A DNA stretch of 64,000 nt from Seonamhaeicola sediminis (GCF_004358095.2 NZ_SMZJ02000002.1:372001-436000); one strand, 5' to 3'; shown: positions 9,299-18,876, counted from the stretch's first letter. Notes: generated from the letters alone by a model not told the origin. Numbers and translations are program-made.

Positions 9299-9306
9299 CA
9301 AATATA
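9299..9306 (-). promoter_or_regulatory. -7 promoter box for mnmG
   Basis: The minus strand reads TATATTTG (TAnnTTTG), 50 bp upstream of the mnmG ATG and just before parS copy 2. Confidence 0.5.
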
Positions 9307-9322
9307 CATTGAACTTTTGATA

Positions 9323-9736
9323 TTATAAAAGCCTAGATAGGTAGTGATTTTCTTTGTTTCGCATTAATTTAGCGTCTTTTTCAGACTTATCTTTGTAGCC
9401 ACAATAATGAAGAATTCCATGGATGATAACTCTGTTTAATTCTTCACTAAAAGAAACATTAAAATCATTAGCATTATCCTCTACTCTTTGTACTGAAATA
9501 AAAATATCTCCTTGTATAATTTTTCCCACTGAATAATCAAAGCTAATAATGTCTGTTAATGTATCGTGATTAAGAAACTCTTTGTTTAGTTTGTGTAAGT
9601 AATCATCGTCGCAAAACACATAATTTACTTCTTCAATTTTAAACCCCTCCTGTTTAATAGTCTGTAGAATCCAATCTGAAATTCTAAGTTCATCTTCTAT
9701 TATAAATTCGGTTTCATAGTTAAAATTAATCATCAC
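9323..9736 (-). CDS. ybeY: Endoribonuclease YbeY (rRNA maturation factor)
   Basis: A 137-residue protein of the YbeY/UPF0054 family, a single-strand endoribonuclease needed for 16S rRNA 3'-end maturation and ribosome quality control. Near the C-terminus it has HGILHYCGYKD, matching the zinc-binding HGxLHLxGYDH signature except that the third histidine is replaced by Lys-Asp; this form is, to my knowledge, common in Bacteroidota YbeY. TDIISFDY in the middle is also typical. Its start overlaps the 3' end of the DUF4175-like gene by 11 bp, implying co-transcription. Confidence 0.92.
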   Translation of the reverse strand: MMINFNYETEFIIEDELRISDWILQTIKQEGFKIEEVNYVFCDDDYLHKLNKEFLNHDTLTDIISFDYSVGKIIQGDIFISVQRVEDNANDFNVSFSEELNRVIIHGILHYCGYKDKSEKDAKLMRNKENHYLSRLL

Positions 9737-12700
9737 TCGTCTTGAAATATTCTTGCACTTTCTTTTTGTAAATTTGTTGCAAAGGTAGCGCTTGTTTGTC
9801 TAAAATTTCTATGGTGTTAAAATATTGTTTTGCTTTAGGAATTAAATTATTGGAATTATTATTAAATTGATTATCATTGGTTTTAGACTGCCTTTTTTCA
9901 TCCTCGCCTTGTTCAAAGGTGGCATTTTCTAATTTTAATAACTGATGTTTAAGTTCCATCATTTTTTTAAGTGCGCTATTCGTAAACCCCTTATTTAAGA
10001 GTTCTAATTCAATATCCTCCATTTTTCTAACCAGACTATTGGCTTTACTACCCAATCCTTGCTTAGCTATTTTTTCATTTAAAGCTTGACGTAGTTGCTG
10101 CTGTTGTTGATATATTTCGAATAGCAACCCGTTTAATTCTTCACTTCCCCCTTTGCCATTATCACTATCTCTCTGTCCAGACTTTTCATTACTCTTTTCA
10201 CCTTTATTTTCTTCACCTTCTTTTTGTTGTTGCCCTTCTTGAGATTTCTTAATGCCCTCTTCCATCATTTTTTGTAATTGCTCCTGGCTCATAATGATGT
10301 CTGGCAATTGCATATCCCCCTTTCCTTTGCCTGGAGACATACTTAAACTTTCTTGCATGTTATCTAAAATATCACTTAAAAAATCAGCTAAATTATTGGC
10401 TGATGTAACAGCAAACTGTTGCGATCCTATCCCCTGATAAAGTTGGTTTTCTGCCAATAACTCCATAGCCTTATCAATATTAAAATAAACCTCTGAAATT
10501 TCTTTATTTACAGTTTCAGAGAGTTTAGGTTGACGTAATGATAGTGCAAACAAACTATCATCTATATGCTCAAAGTGCTCCTTTAAAACTTGCTGTTTTT
10601 TAAGATAATTAGCAAACTTACTATGGTTAATGTCTACTCGTTTAAAGTTATCCATTAGCCCTTCTTGATCAAATGAGTACAGTACTAAGTTATCAAGAAT
10701 TTGTCGCAACATTTCCATATCTTCTTGCATTTGCTCTCCACCAGAAGCGTTCATAGAACTTTGCATACTTTTAGCCATTTGCTTCATTTTCTTAGCAGCA
10801 TTTTTCTGATTCTTTTGAGCATTTTGTTTACTTTGACTTTGTTGTTCTTGGTTTTGCTCACCTTCATTCTTCTGCCCCTCCTGACTAGGATCCCGTTTTT
10901 CCAGTTCGCTCTTTTTTAAATCATCAGTTGCTTGCTGTTGCTCTTTCTTAATTTCATTTTCTTCTAACCTATCTTGAGGTATCTCCATAGGTTTATTTAA
11001 AGCATCATTGTCCTTATTTAAATCCTCAAGCTCTTTAGTGAAATCATCAAATTTTTTATTTAACTTTTCTTGATTTTCAGGAGTATTATTTTTATTGTTT
11101 TCTTTTGAGAGCTGCTCTTGTTCTTCTGATAATTTATCTAAATCCTCAGCCAGTTTCTCAAGCTTTTTCTCAATATAAAAGCGTTTGGTTAACTCTAAAA
11201 GTTGTTCTAGACTTCGTTTCTTGTTTTTATTTTGTTTGGCCAGTTCCTCTAATTTGTTTACCAATTCTTCTTTACTGATCTTTTCTTTAAGTTTTTCTAA
11301 TTCTTCAAGTAGCTTTTCGTCTTTTTTGAGCTGTTCTTCATTATCTTCTAAACGGCTTTTTAAATCTTCTTTAAATTCATCTTTAATATTTTCCTCTTGA
11401 AATTGTTCTAAATTTTCTTTGAACTTTTTATTGAAATTTTTCATCATCTGGTCTTGTTGTTTCTGACGCTTTAAAAATGATTCTAATTTCTTTTTATCGT
11501 TGAAATTTAAACTTGGTTTTTCCTTTTGAATTTTAGATAACTCCTCAAGGGTTTTTTCCTGTTCTTCAAACTTTTTAAAAGATTTATTCAAATCCTTTAT
11601 AGTTTTACTCTGGTCATTTAATTGCTTTTGAACCTCCTCTTCTTTGGTTCTTTTTCTGTAAGTACAAATACTGCTTTTTATACTTTTGTAGTTGTTAACA
11701 ATATCATTATCAAACACTTGGAAAAATAAATTATAAGAAACCCCTTCTTGGATTTCTAAATTATTCGGGAAAACACTTATAAATTCTGAAACATTGGAGT
11801 TACTAATAGGAATGTTTTCTACCTGTTTAGCTTCTTCTGAATTAGAAGGATAATAAACCAATTGTAGTTTATGAAAGCCATAGTCATCAGTAACTTGACC
11901 ATAGAAATACATTGTTTCCAAATCAAGGGTATCCAACTGCATTTTTATATTTAACTCTGGATATTGGTCTTTAACCACATCTATTCTAAAAGCTAAATTT
12001 TCATAATCTTTTAGATTATTATTACTGGTGCTCACACTGTAATCTAAATTCTTTAATACACGCCTAGAAGCTTCAAAAACACCTTTGTTTGACATACTTA
12101 GCTTAAGAGTGTCCTCTGTGTAAAGGTTAACAAAATCAGTAGACTTAGTTTTAAATTTCCAGGTAATACTGGTACCTTCAGGAACTATAGCATTTCCCGT
12201 GCTCTTTAAACTTTCATCATTCTTTTTAGTGTAGTTTGGATAATCTAGAAACATTTCAAAACCTAATAAAGATGGTGCTTCGATAATCTCTAATACATAC
12301 GGTTTTGACGTTACATTATTAGCAGACAAAACAAAGTCTATGACTGTTTTTGGTTGTGTAAACACATATTCAAATTCCCCAATTCCAGTCTGGTGTAAAA
12401 AGTAAACTTCATTATCATACTCAATTTGAACAGTCTCAGGAATTAAATCACCTACTGTTTTAACAACCAGTGTAAAATCTTTATTCTCTATAGTTTGCAG
12501 CTTATCATTTACCACAAAAAACTGAAAAGGTGCTGGGGGTTGATATTCCGTTTTATAATGAACTACCCTATTGTAACTGTTACTAAACCAATCTAAATTA
12601 TCGGTTAAGAAAGTAATTACTAATATTAAAACTGGAATTGCAGCATACTTTAAATACTTTACATTTTGTTTGAAATTAATGGCTAATTTAAACGGAATAG

Positions 12701-13109
12701 GCTTTAACTCTAACGATTTCTGTTCAATACTAGCCAGTAACAATTCAGAATGTGTTGTGTTTTCATTAAGCTGAAGAACATTTAATAACTTATCGTTCAC
12801 CTCAGGAAAATGATTGCCTATTATTCTTGAAGCATCTTTGTAATCAATACCTGTTTTCAGCTTAAACAGTTTTGCTATGGGTATTACAATAAACTTTACC
12901 AAAAGTGCTAATTCAACAGCAATAAATAACCAAAACAAAACTGCTCTGGCACCCGTACCCAACCATAAAGCGTACTCAATAAACAACGTAAACAAAAAGT
13001 ACAATAAGCCTATGGCGAAAAACAAAATAGCGCCTTTAAGCAACTCATTGGTGTAGTATCGCTTTATGAAACCTTCTAGTTTGTTTTGTATTTTCTTAAA
13101 ATTATTCAT
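9726..13109 (-). CDS. Large membrane coiled-coil protein, DUF4175-like
   Basis: A 1,127-residue inner-membrane protein of unknown function. Two transmembrane helices near the N-terminus (about 31-51 and 56-82) and a third at about 150-170 are followed by a periplasmic-like beta region (180-470) and a very long charged coiled coil (about 500-730, rich in K, E, Q, L). The C-terminal third is Q/M/K-rich with further helices. This layout matches Bacteroidota DUF4175 proteins. It is translationally coupled to ybeY (11-bp overlap). No catalytic motif was seen; a structural or envelope role is a guess. The base composition of the coiled coil creates long spurious reading frames on the other strand. 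Confidence 0.75.
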   Translation of the reverse strand: MNNFKKIQNKLEGFIKRYYTNELLKGAILFFAIGLLYFLFTLFIEYALWLGTGARAVLFWLFIAVELALLVKFIVIPIAKLFKLKTGIDYKDASRIIGNHFPEVNDKLLNVLQLNENTTHSELLLASIEQKSLELKPIPFKLAINFKQNVKYLKYAAIPVLILVITFLTDNLDWFSNSYNRVVHYKTEYQPPAPFQFFVVNDKLQTIENKDFTLVVKTVGDLIPETVQIEYDNEVYFLHQTGIGEFEYVFTQPKTVIDFVLSANNVTSKPYVLEIIEAPSLLGFEMFLDYPNYTKKNDESLKSTGNAIVPEGTSITWKFKTKSTDFVNLYTEDTLKLSMSNKGVFEASRRVLKNLDYSVSTSNNNLKDYENLAFRIDVVKDQYPELNIKMQLDTLDLETMYFYGQVTDDYGFHKLQLVYYPSNSEEAKQVENIPISNSNVSEFISVFPNNLEIQEGVSYNLFFQVFDNDIVNNYKSIKSSICTYRKRTKEEEVQKQLNDQSKTIKDLNKSFKKFEEQEKTLEELSKIQKEKPSLNFNDKKKLESFLKRQKQQDQMMKNFNKKFKENLEQFQEENIKDEFKEDLKSRLEDNEEQLKKDEKLLEELEKLKEKISKEELVNKLEELAKQNKNKKRSLEQLLELTKRFYIEKKLEKLAEDLDKLSEEQEQLSKENNKNNTPENQEKLNKKFDDFTKELEDLNKDNDALNKPMEIPQDRLEENEIKKEQQQATDDLKKSELEKRDPSQEGQKNEGEQNQEQQSQSKQNAQKNQKNAAKKMKQMAKSMQSSMNASGGEQMQEDMEMLRQILDNLVLYSFDQEGLMDNFKRVDINHSKFANYLKKQQVLKEHFEHIDDSLFALSLRQPKLSETVNKEISEVYFNIDKAMELLAENQLYQGIGSQQFAVTSANNLADFLSDILDNMQESLSMSPGKGKGDMQLPDIIMSQEQLQKMMEEGIKKSQEGQQQKEGEENKGEKSNEKSGQRDSDNGKGGSEELNGLLFEIYQQQQQLRQALNEKIAKQGLGSKANSLVRKMEDIELELLNKGFTNSALKKMMELKHQLLKLENATFEQGEDEKRQSKTNDNQFNNNSNNLIPKAKQYFNTIEILDKQALPLQQIYKKKVQEYFKTSDD

Positions 13110-13217
13110 ATGATTTTATAAAAATAGTATAAATCACTAAACCAAAACCTTTAATGTTTGTTAAACCTTTTGTAAGCTAACAATTAAACCTTCAACTAAC
13201 ATTTCAAACATCTTAAA

Positions 13218-14048
13218 ATGAAATATTATTTAACACTCATTATTGCATTGATCTGTAATACTACTTTTGCGCAAAGTGCATGGACTAAAAAAAAGGGCGA
13301 AATCTATTCCCAAGTAGCATTTACAACTATAAATGACTACAATCAAATATTTGGAAATCCAGATTACCTAACTGAGCGCAAAATAACAGATAATACGTTT
13401 CAAATTTACGGTGAATATGGACTTACTGATAACACCACTATTATTGTGAATTTACCTATAAAACTCATAAAAACAGGAAGCCTCGTTAACAATTCTACAT
13501 CTATAACAAATTCCAACTCTATCAATAGCCTTGGTAATATAGACATTGGCCTAAAACATCTTCTCTTAAACAAAAAATGGATAATATCTGCACAAATTAA
13601 TATAGAAGCTAATACCAGTACTTTTAATAATTCCTCAGGTATTAGAACAGGATTTAACGCTTGGTCCTTTACACCTACAATTAACATTGGCAGAAGCTTT
13701 AAAAACTTTTACGCACAAGCATTCTCTGGGGTTGATTTTAGAACAAACAATTACAGTACTAATTTTAGATTAGGTGGTGAAGTTGGAACTCAACCTATTA
13801 AAAGAATAACATTAATAGCTTTCACAGACATTGTAAAATCATTTAAAGATGGTTCCTATATTGTACCGGCAACCAATCAGCAAACCGCACTTTACATAAA
13901 CAACCAAGAGTATGTTGCTTACGGACTTAAAATCATTGGGGAACTTGGCAAAAATTATGGCATAAACGCGGGCTTTGGTGGTGCCTTTTTTGGTAGAAAT
14001 GTTGCAAAGTCAGCTGCCATCACCTTTGGGGTATACCATAGTTTTTAA
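13218..14048 (+). CDS. Outer-membrane beta-barrel-like protein
   Basis: A 276-residue secreted protein: the signal peptide ends TFAQ (about residue 19), then alternating amphipathic strands separated by short polar turns run to a C-terminal YHSF with an aromatic last residue, the pattern of a small outer-membrane barrel. No specific family was recognised; it resembles the transporter-like or DUF-type barrels common in Flavobacteriia. Transcribed alone, divergent from the DUF4175-like gene (108 bp between the starts) and 62 bp before gltX. Confidence 0.6.
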   Translation: MKYYLTLIIALICNTTFAQSAWTKKKGEIYSQVAFTTINDYNQIFGNPDYLTERKITDNTFQIYGEYGLTDNTTIIVNLPIKLIKTGSLVNNSTSITNSNSINSLGNIDIGLKHLLLNKKWIISAQINIEANTSTFNNSSGIRTGFNAWSFTPTINIGRSFKNFYAQAFSGVDFRTNNYSTNFRLGGEVGTQPIKRITLIAFTDIVKSFKDGSYIVPATNQQTALYINNQEYVAYGLKIIGELGKNYGINAGFGGAFFGRNVAKSAAITFGVYHSF

Positions 14049-14083
14049 ACTGCTCTTTTAGCTAACTATACTAAATATCCTTT

Positions 14084-14091
14084 TATCTTTG
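14084..14091 (+). promoter_or_regulatory. -7 promoter box for gltX
   Basis: TATCTTTG matches TAnnTTTG and ends 19 bp before the gltX ATG. No convincing -33 element. Confidence 0.5.
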
Positions 14092-14110
14092 CAGTCAAAT
14101 TAATTTAAGA

Positions 14111-15628
14111 ATGACCAAAAACGTTCGAGTGCGATTTGCACCAAGCCCTACCGGACCATTACATATTGGAGGCGTCCGTACTGCGCTTTTCAACTATCTA
14201 TTTGCCAAAAAGCATGGTGGCGACTTTATTTTAAGAATTGAAGATACCGATCAAAACCGTTATGTTGAAGGGGCAGAAAAGTACATCATTGATGCTTTAA
14301 ATTGGTGTAGAATGCCTTTTGATGAAGGTCCGGGAAAGAATCAAAAATATGGCCCTTATAGACAAAGTGAACGCAAAAGTATATATAAACAATATGCGCA
14401 ACAACTTATTGAAAGTGGTCATGCCTACTACGCTTTTGACACTTCAGAACAGCTAGATTTTCATAGAAAAGACCACGAGGCTAAAGGAAAAACATTTATC
14501 TACAATTGGCATAATCGAGAAAAAGGGCGTTTGATAAACTCACTGGTTTTATCTACTAAAGAGACGCAATCTAAAATTGAAGCTGGGGAGGATTATGTTA
14601 TTAGATTTAAATCGCCTCAAGACGAAACCCTTCATTTAAAAGATATTATTCGTGGTGACATTAAAATTGATACTAATATTTTAGATGATAAAGTATTGTT
14701 TAAAAGTGACGGTATGCCAACCTATCATTTAGCTAATATTGTAGATGATCATCTCATGGGAATCACCCATGTTATACGTGGTGAAGAATGGTTGCCTTCT
14801 TTAGCTTTACATTATCAATTATATCAAGCCTTGGGTTGGGAAACTCCAGAATTTGCGCACTTACCCTTAATTTTAAAGCCTACAGGAAAAGGTAAATTAA
14901 GTAAGCGTGATGGCGATAAATTAGGCTTCCCAGTATTCCCTTTAGAATGGGAAGACCCCAAGACACATGACATATCACGAGGCTATAAAGAAGATGGATA
15001 TTTCCCAGAAGCCGTGGTAAACTTTTTGGCCTTTTTAGGGTGGAACCCAGGAACGGAACAAGAAATTTTTAGTTTAGCAGACCTTATTGACGCATTTGAT
15101 TTAAATCGTGTAAACAAAGCTGGAGCCCGTTTTGATCCTGATAAAATTAAATGGTTTAATCACCATTACATGCAAGAGCAACCCCAAAGTGAATTAGCAG
15201 AAGCCTTTAAAGAGCAGTATGCCCAATTAAGTGATATTGATGTTAATTATATTGAATTAGTCATTGGCTTAGTTAAAGAGCGTGCCACCTTTGTTTCAGA
15301 TTTTTGGGATTTGAGTTATTTCTTCTTTCAAGCACCAAAAAGCTATGATGAAAAAGCTTCAAAAAAAGCCCTTAAAGAGGACACAAAAGTTATTCTTAAC
15401 GCAGTTATTGAGCTAATAAAAAATACCGAGGATTTTACTGTTGAAACCCTTCAAACAAATATTAAAAGCTGGATAACTTCAAATGAAATAGGTTTCGGAA
15501 AAGTTATGATGCCTTTGCGTTTAGCTTTAGTGGGAGCTCTACAAGGACCGGATGTTTTTGATATTATGTTTATGATTGGAAAACCAGAAACTGTGAAACG
15601 TATTCAAACTATAATTAAATCCCTATAA
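14111..15628 (+). CDS. gltX: Glutamyl-tRNA synthetase
   Basis: A 505-residue class I aminoacyl-tRNA synthetase that charges tRNA-Glu in the cytoplasm. The HIGH-type signature is at 18-21 (PSPTGPLHIGG) and the KMSKS-type loop is KLSKR at 262-266 (KGKLSKRDGDKLGFPV). RIEDTDQNRY and the C-terminal helical anticodon-binding part (FDIMFMIGK near the end) are also typical. The length fits bacterial GluRS. glnS is encoded in the same window, so tRNA-Gln is charged directly rather than by GatCAB alone. Confidence 0.97.
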   Translation: MTKNVRVRFAPSPTGPLHIGGVRTALFNYLFAKKHGGDFILRIEDTDQNRYVEGAEKYIIDALNWCRMPFDEGPGKNQKYGPYRQSERKSIYKQYAQQLIESGHAYYAFDTSEQLDFHRKDHEAKGKTFIYNWHNREKGRLINSLVLSTKETQSKIEAGEDYVIRFKSPQDETLHLKDIIRGDIKIDTNILDDKVLFKSDGMPTYHLANIVDDHLMGITHVIRGEEWLPSLALHYQLYQALGWETPEFAHLPLILKPTGKGKLSKRDGDKLGFPVFPLEWEDPKTHDISRGYKEDGYFPEAVVNFLAFLGWNPGTEQEIFSLADLIDAFDLNRVNKAGARFDPDKIKWFNHHYMQEQPQSELAEAFKEQYAQLSDIDVNYIELVIGLVKERATFVSDFWDLSYFFFQAPKSYDEKASKKALKEDTKVILNAVIELIKNTEDFTVETLQTNIKSWITSNEIGFGKVMMPLRLALVGALQGPDVFDIMFMIGKPETVKRIQTIIKSL

Positions 15629-15724
15629 TTGTAGTTAGCTAATTGAACCCTCACATTCCCTAATTCTTATTCGGTGAATAATTAAATAGAGCATTAAGTT
15701 TGTTTTTGATTAAATAATTTTCAG

Positions 15725-16258
15725 ATGAAAAATATACTAGCTTTAACTCTATTCTTGGTAATGTCATGCATTTTAAATGGTCAAACGATTTTAAAGGGAA
15801 ACGTTTGGGATGGTGAACTTGGTTATCCTGGAGTTAGTATTTCTTTAGAAAATACAGAAATATTGACTTTTTCAGATTTTGATGGAAACTTTCAATTGGA
15901 TATTCCTAAGAGTGTTGAAAAAGGTAATGTAATCTTTAAATACGTTGATTTAGCAATCAAAATTGAGAACTTCAAATTTAAAACTGCAATTATAGATTTA
16001 GGCAAAGTAATTATTCCTCTTTTAAAACATATTGATCCCTCTGAATACATAAAACTACCTAAAGAAAAACAAAAAAACATTCAACCGGTAACGTGTTGGG
16101 GACAAATTCTAGGCTACATTAAAAAAGATGAGCTAGAAAAAGATAATCTAATTCTAAATTGTGGTAGAAAAATTAAAAACTATTCTTTTAACTCAAAAAC
16201 AGGAACTATTGCTATAGACTATTCAGAAATTAGAAATTGCATTAAAACGATGCAATAA
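15725..16258 (+). CDS. Secreted protein with CarboxypepD_reg-like domain
   Basis: A 177-residue exported protein. The signal peptide ends about NGQ (residue 20) and is followed by a carboxypeptidase-regulatory-like beta-sandwich (about 22-100): LKGNVWDGELGYPGVSISLENTEI followed by FSDFDGNFQLDIP is the same signature as at the N-terminus of SusC proteins. The C-terminal 70 residues (with CWGQILGYI, and cysteines near 120, 145 and 172) were not recognised. Not part of a TonB receptor here, so it may act as a stand-alone surface or periplasmic domain. It overlaps the convergent barrel gene by 17 bp. Confidence 0.65.
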   Translation: MKNILALTLFLVMSCILNGQTILKGNVWDGELGYPGVSISLENTEILTFSDFDGNFQLDIPKSVEKGNVIFKYVDLAIKIENFKFKTAIIDLGKVIIPLLKHIDPSEYIKLPKEKQKNIQPVTCWGQILGYIKKDELEKDNLILNCGRKIKNYSFNSKTGTIAIDYSEIRNCIKTMQ

Positions 16259-16925
16259 TACCCAGAACCAACATACTGGTGTTCCCTTTTAATCGTGCAT
16301 CACCTCCTGAGGTGTCTAAATTTTCAGACTCCAGCTTCTTAAAAATATTGGTAAACCCGTAAATATATTGGGCTCTTATTTTAATGAATTTATATCCAAC
16401 AGTTGCCCCAACCAATCCATTAAGGTTAAAATGAGTAATGGCGGAAATATCTGCTGCGTTTAAATTGGTATAATTGTTTACGTAATACCCTTTTTGATCA
16501 TCATTTTTAATCTCTAATTTCCCATTATACTGAAGCATTGGGCCTATATCAAGCGTTAAATAACTGCCTACTAGCTTAATATGCCCTAGTAAAGCCAATT
16601 GAGCCGCAAACATTTTATATTCAACAAACTCCTCTTGCCCCATAGTCATTTCTGGTCTGCCTGAAATTTTAATGCTATTCTCAGAAAGTTGCATGCCATA
16701 ACTCATATTATACCACTTGTGAGGTAAATCTACAGTTGCCGACATGCCAAATAAAAAGCCATCGCCTTGTTCAGTAATAAAATTGTCTGTGTCTATGTTA
16801 AATTTGGTAATACCACCAAACACACCTATACCATTTGTGATGTTATAATTTCTTGGTTGCGCAAAGCCAATTGTAACAAAAGATAGCACAAAAGCTACTA
16901 ATAGAATAAATTCATTTTTTTTCAT
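16242..16925 (-). CDS. Outer-membrane beta-barrel protein (porin-like)
   Basis: A 227-residue protein with a signal peptide ending GFAQ (about residue 22) and a succession of amphipathic beta-strands with glycine-rich turns (GIGVFGGITKF, GFLFGMSATVDL, LNGLVGATVGYKF) finishing in GIIASF with a C-terminal phenylalanine, the mark of a BAM-folded outer-membrane barrel. Specific function unknown. A -7 box lies at 16946-16953. Convergent with the preceding secreted protein. Confidence 0.65.
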   Translation of the reverse strand: MKKNEFILLVAFVLSFVTIGFAQPRNYNITNGIGVFGGITKFNIDTDNFITEQGDGFLFGMSATVDLPHKWYNMSYGMQLSENSIKISGRPEMTMGQEEFVEYKMFAAQLALLGHIKLVGSYLTLDIGPMLQYNGKLEIKNDDQKGYYVNNYTNLNAADISAITHFNLNGLVGATVGYKFIKIRAQYIYGFTNIFKKLESENLDTSGGDARLKGNTSMLVLGIIASF

Positions 16926-16945
16926 TGAATCTGAAGTTGTATGCG

Positions 16946-16953
16946 CAAATATA
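16946..16953 (-). promoter_or_regulatory. -7 promoter box for the 227-residue barrel gene
   Basis: The minus strand reads TATATTTG, 20 bp upstream of the ATG. Confidence 0.45.
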
Positions 16954-16998
16954 ACTTAAATTAGTAACACATTATTTTTAACCATTTAATACATAACT

Positions 16999-17931
16999 AT
17001 GGGCTCTTACTTAATTTATCCAATTATTTTTTTCGGATTAATAGTTTTAATCTCTTCTTTTTTTATTGTAAAACAACAAACTGCTGCCATCATTGAACGT
17101 TTTGGTCGTTTTCAGAGTATTCGTCATTCTGGACTTCAATTAAAAATTCCTTTAGTAGATAGAATTTCAGGTAAACTCAGCTTAAAAATTCAACAATTAG
17201 ATGTTATTGTTGAAACCAAAACTTTAGACGATGTGTTTGTAAAGCTAAAAGTATCCGTTCAGTATCTTGTTATAAGAGATAAGGTTTATGAAGCATTTTA
17301 TAAGCTTGAGTATCCTCATGATCAAATAACAAGCTATGTTTTTGATGTAGTGCGTGCCGAAGTGCCAAAAATGAAATTGGATGATGTTTTTGTTAAAAAA
17401 GACGATATTGCTATTGCTGTTAAATCTGAATTACAAGATGCCATGCTAGATTATGGTTATGATATTATAAAAACTCTTGTGACAGATATTGACCCCGATT
17501 CTCAGGTTAAGGAAGCCATGAACCGAATTAATGCTGCAGAGCGCGAAAAAATAGCTGCTCAATTTGAAGGAGACGCACAACGTATTTTAATAGTTGAAAA
17601 AGCAAAAGCAGAAGCAGAAAGTAAACGCTTGCAAGGACAAGGCATTGCTGACCAGCGCAGAGAAATTGCTCGCGGGTTAGAAGAGTCTGTAGAAGTGCTT
17701 AATAAGGTTGGCATTAACTCGCAAGAAGCCTCTGCTTTAATTGTAGTAACGCAGCATTATGACACACTTCAAGCCATTGGCGAAGAAACAAATAGTAACC
17801 TAATTTTATTGCCAAATTCACCTCAAGCTGGAAGCGATATGCTAAACAACATGGTAGCTAGTTTTACCGCTAGCAATCAAATTGGTGAAGCCATGAAAAA
17901 GCAAGCAAAGAAAAAAGAAGATAATGAATAA
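16999..17931 (+). CDS. SPFH/Band 7 (stomatin/prohibitin-like) membrane protein
   Basis: A 310-residue protein. One N-terminal transmembrane helix (about 4-24), an SPFH/Band 7 domain (about 25-195; IKIPLVDRI-like and DVVRAEVPKMKLDDVFVKKDDI are typical) and a coiled-coil, alanine- and glutamate-rich helix (about 175-235, AAEREKIAAQFEGDAQRI) resembling the HflK/C and QmcA group. Such proteins form large membrane microdomain rings that modulate proteases such as FtsH. The next gene begins inside its last codons (8-bp overlap), indicating one transcript. Confidence 0.9.
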   Translation: MGSYLIYPIIFFGLIVLISSFFIVKQQTAAIIERFGRFQSIRHSGLQLKIPLVDRISGKLSLKIQQLDVIVETKTLDDVFVKLKVSVQYLVIRDKVYEAFYKLEYPHDQITSYVFDVVRAEVPKMKLDDVFVKKDDIAIAVKSELQDAMLDYGYDIIKTLVTDIDPDSQVKEAMNRINAAEREKIAAQFEGDAQRILIVEKAKAEAESKRLQGQGIADQRREIARGLEESVEVLNKVGINSQEASALIVVTQHYDTLQAIGEETNSNLILLPNSPQAGSDMLNNMVASFTASNQIGEAMKKQAKKKEDNE

Positions 17932-18448
17932 ACTTGCCGAAACTGTTGTAATCCTGCTAATGTTTAGCGGGATTACTTTTGCACAAACAACTGAAGAATT
18001 AAAAGCATCAGCATTACGGGATGCCAAAATAACTACCAAAGCCACACTTAAATTTGATTTTGAAACCGTTTTTAAACACACCTACCCTACTGTAATTGAC
18101 ATGATGGGCGGTCACGAAGCTGGGATAGCGTTATTAAAATCTACATTCGACAATATGAAAGCCGAAGGTTTTGAATATGAAAAGGCCGATATTATAAATG
18201 TTTCTAATATTATTTTTGAGCAGGATGAATACCGCTGTTGTATTGAAAGCTATAATCAAATGAAAATTGGCGCCATGCGCATAAAAGCTAAAAGTTATTT
18301 GTTAGGTATTTACAATTCTGAAAAAGAAATATGGTATTTCTTAGAGGCCAAACAACTTAAAAATCCCTCAATGGCTGATATGATATTGCCTGATTTTAAA
18401 ACTGAATTAAACATCCCTGATGATGAAATGACTACAGAACAGTTATAA
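17924..18448 (+). CDS. Secreted hypothetical protein co-transcribed with the Band 7 protein
   Basis: A 174-residue protein with a signal peptide ending TFAQ (about residue 21). The mature part is a compact alpha+beta sequence with one Cys-Cys pair (YRCCIES) and a WYFLEAKQL strand. No family was recognised with confidence; the layout resembles small periplasmic proteins with an NTF2-like fold, which is a guess. Its start overlaps the Band 7 gene by 8 bp and it is followed by a strong terminator. Confidence 0.6.
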   Translation: MNKLAETVVILLMFSGITFAQTTEELKASALRDAKITTKATLKFDFETVFKHTYPTVIDMMGGHEAGIALLKSTFDNMKAEGFEYEKADIINVSNIIFEQDEYRCCIESYNQMKIGAMRIKAKSYLLGIYNSEKEIWYFLEAKQLKNPSMADMILPDFKTELNIPDDEMTTEQL

Positions 18449-18450
18449 AT

Positions 18451-18492
18451 AAAAAAGTCTGCCTTAGATACATGTTTAAGGCAGACTTTTTT
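18451..18492. terminator. Bidirectional terminator between convergent genes
   Basis: A 16-bp stem (18451-18466 with 18477-18492; core AGTCTGCCTT/AAGGCAGACT) with a 10-base loop, A run on the left and T run on the right, so it can serve both the gene ending at 18448 and the minus-strand gene ending at 18508. Confidence 0.9.
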
Positions 18493-18507
18493 ATTTATTG
18501 TTATTTA

Positions 18508-18852
18508 CTAATTGTTTTTAGAGGTTACAGCAACTTCTGTTTTACTTTCAGTAGATTCTTTTTTCCAAGGTTTGTAGTTTTTAAATGCTGGCCCTTTAAG
18601 ATCATTTCTTCTAGAATTAAAGGCTATTTGTACATATTCTTTTTTAGAATTGTCTTTCCAAACCTTTTTGTTTTTATACGCTGGCCCTGTTAATTTTTCT
18701 TTCTTTGTAGTTGTATAAACCAAAGTGGGTACACTTTTGTCTTTCCAAGGTTTGTAATTCTTATATGCTGGTCCTTTAAGGTCATTTCGTTTTTGCGCAT
18801 AAACCCCAAAAGAAATAAAAACTAATGCTAGTGTAAAAATTAATGTTCTCAT
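18508..18852 (-). CDS. Small secreted protein with three GPA(Y/F)KNxKxWK repeats
   Basis: A 114-residue protein: signal peptide 1-20 (VYAQ), then three repeats with glycines at 27, 56 and 87. Repeats 1 and 3 share RNDLKGPA(Y/F)KNYKPWK; repeat 2 reads KLTGPAYKNKKVWK. The linkers between them differ in sequence and are 14-16 residues long. The mature part is strongly basic. I do not recognise a characterised family. Single-gene unit with its own -7 box and the shared terminator; located next to a two-component system on the same strand. Confidence 0.75.
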   Translation of the reverse strand: MRTLIFTLALVFISFGVYAQKRNDLKGPAYKNYKPWKDKSVPTLVYTTTKKEKLTGPAYKNKKVWKDNSKKEYVQIAFNSRRNDLKGPAFKNYKPWKKESTESKTEVAVTSKNN

Positions 18853-18876
18853 AGTCTGCTCTTTTTAATTATTAAT

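Noticed and set aside
9372-9410. YbeY inactive because the third zinc-binding histidine is missing
   Set aside because: The GYKD form appears, as far as I recall, to be normal in Bacteroidota YbeY, so it is not a sign of loss of function.
10252-11400. Several plus-strand reading frames (10252-10437, 10701-10919, 11185-11400) opposite the DUF4175-like gene
   Set aside because: They are serine/leucine-rich antisense shadows of the K/E/Q-rich coiled coil and have no start context or family resemblance.
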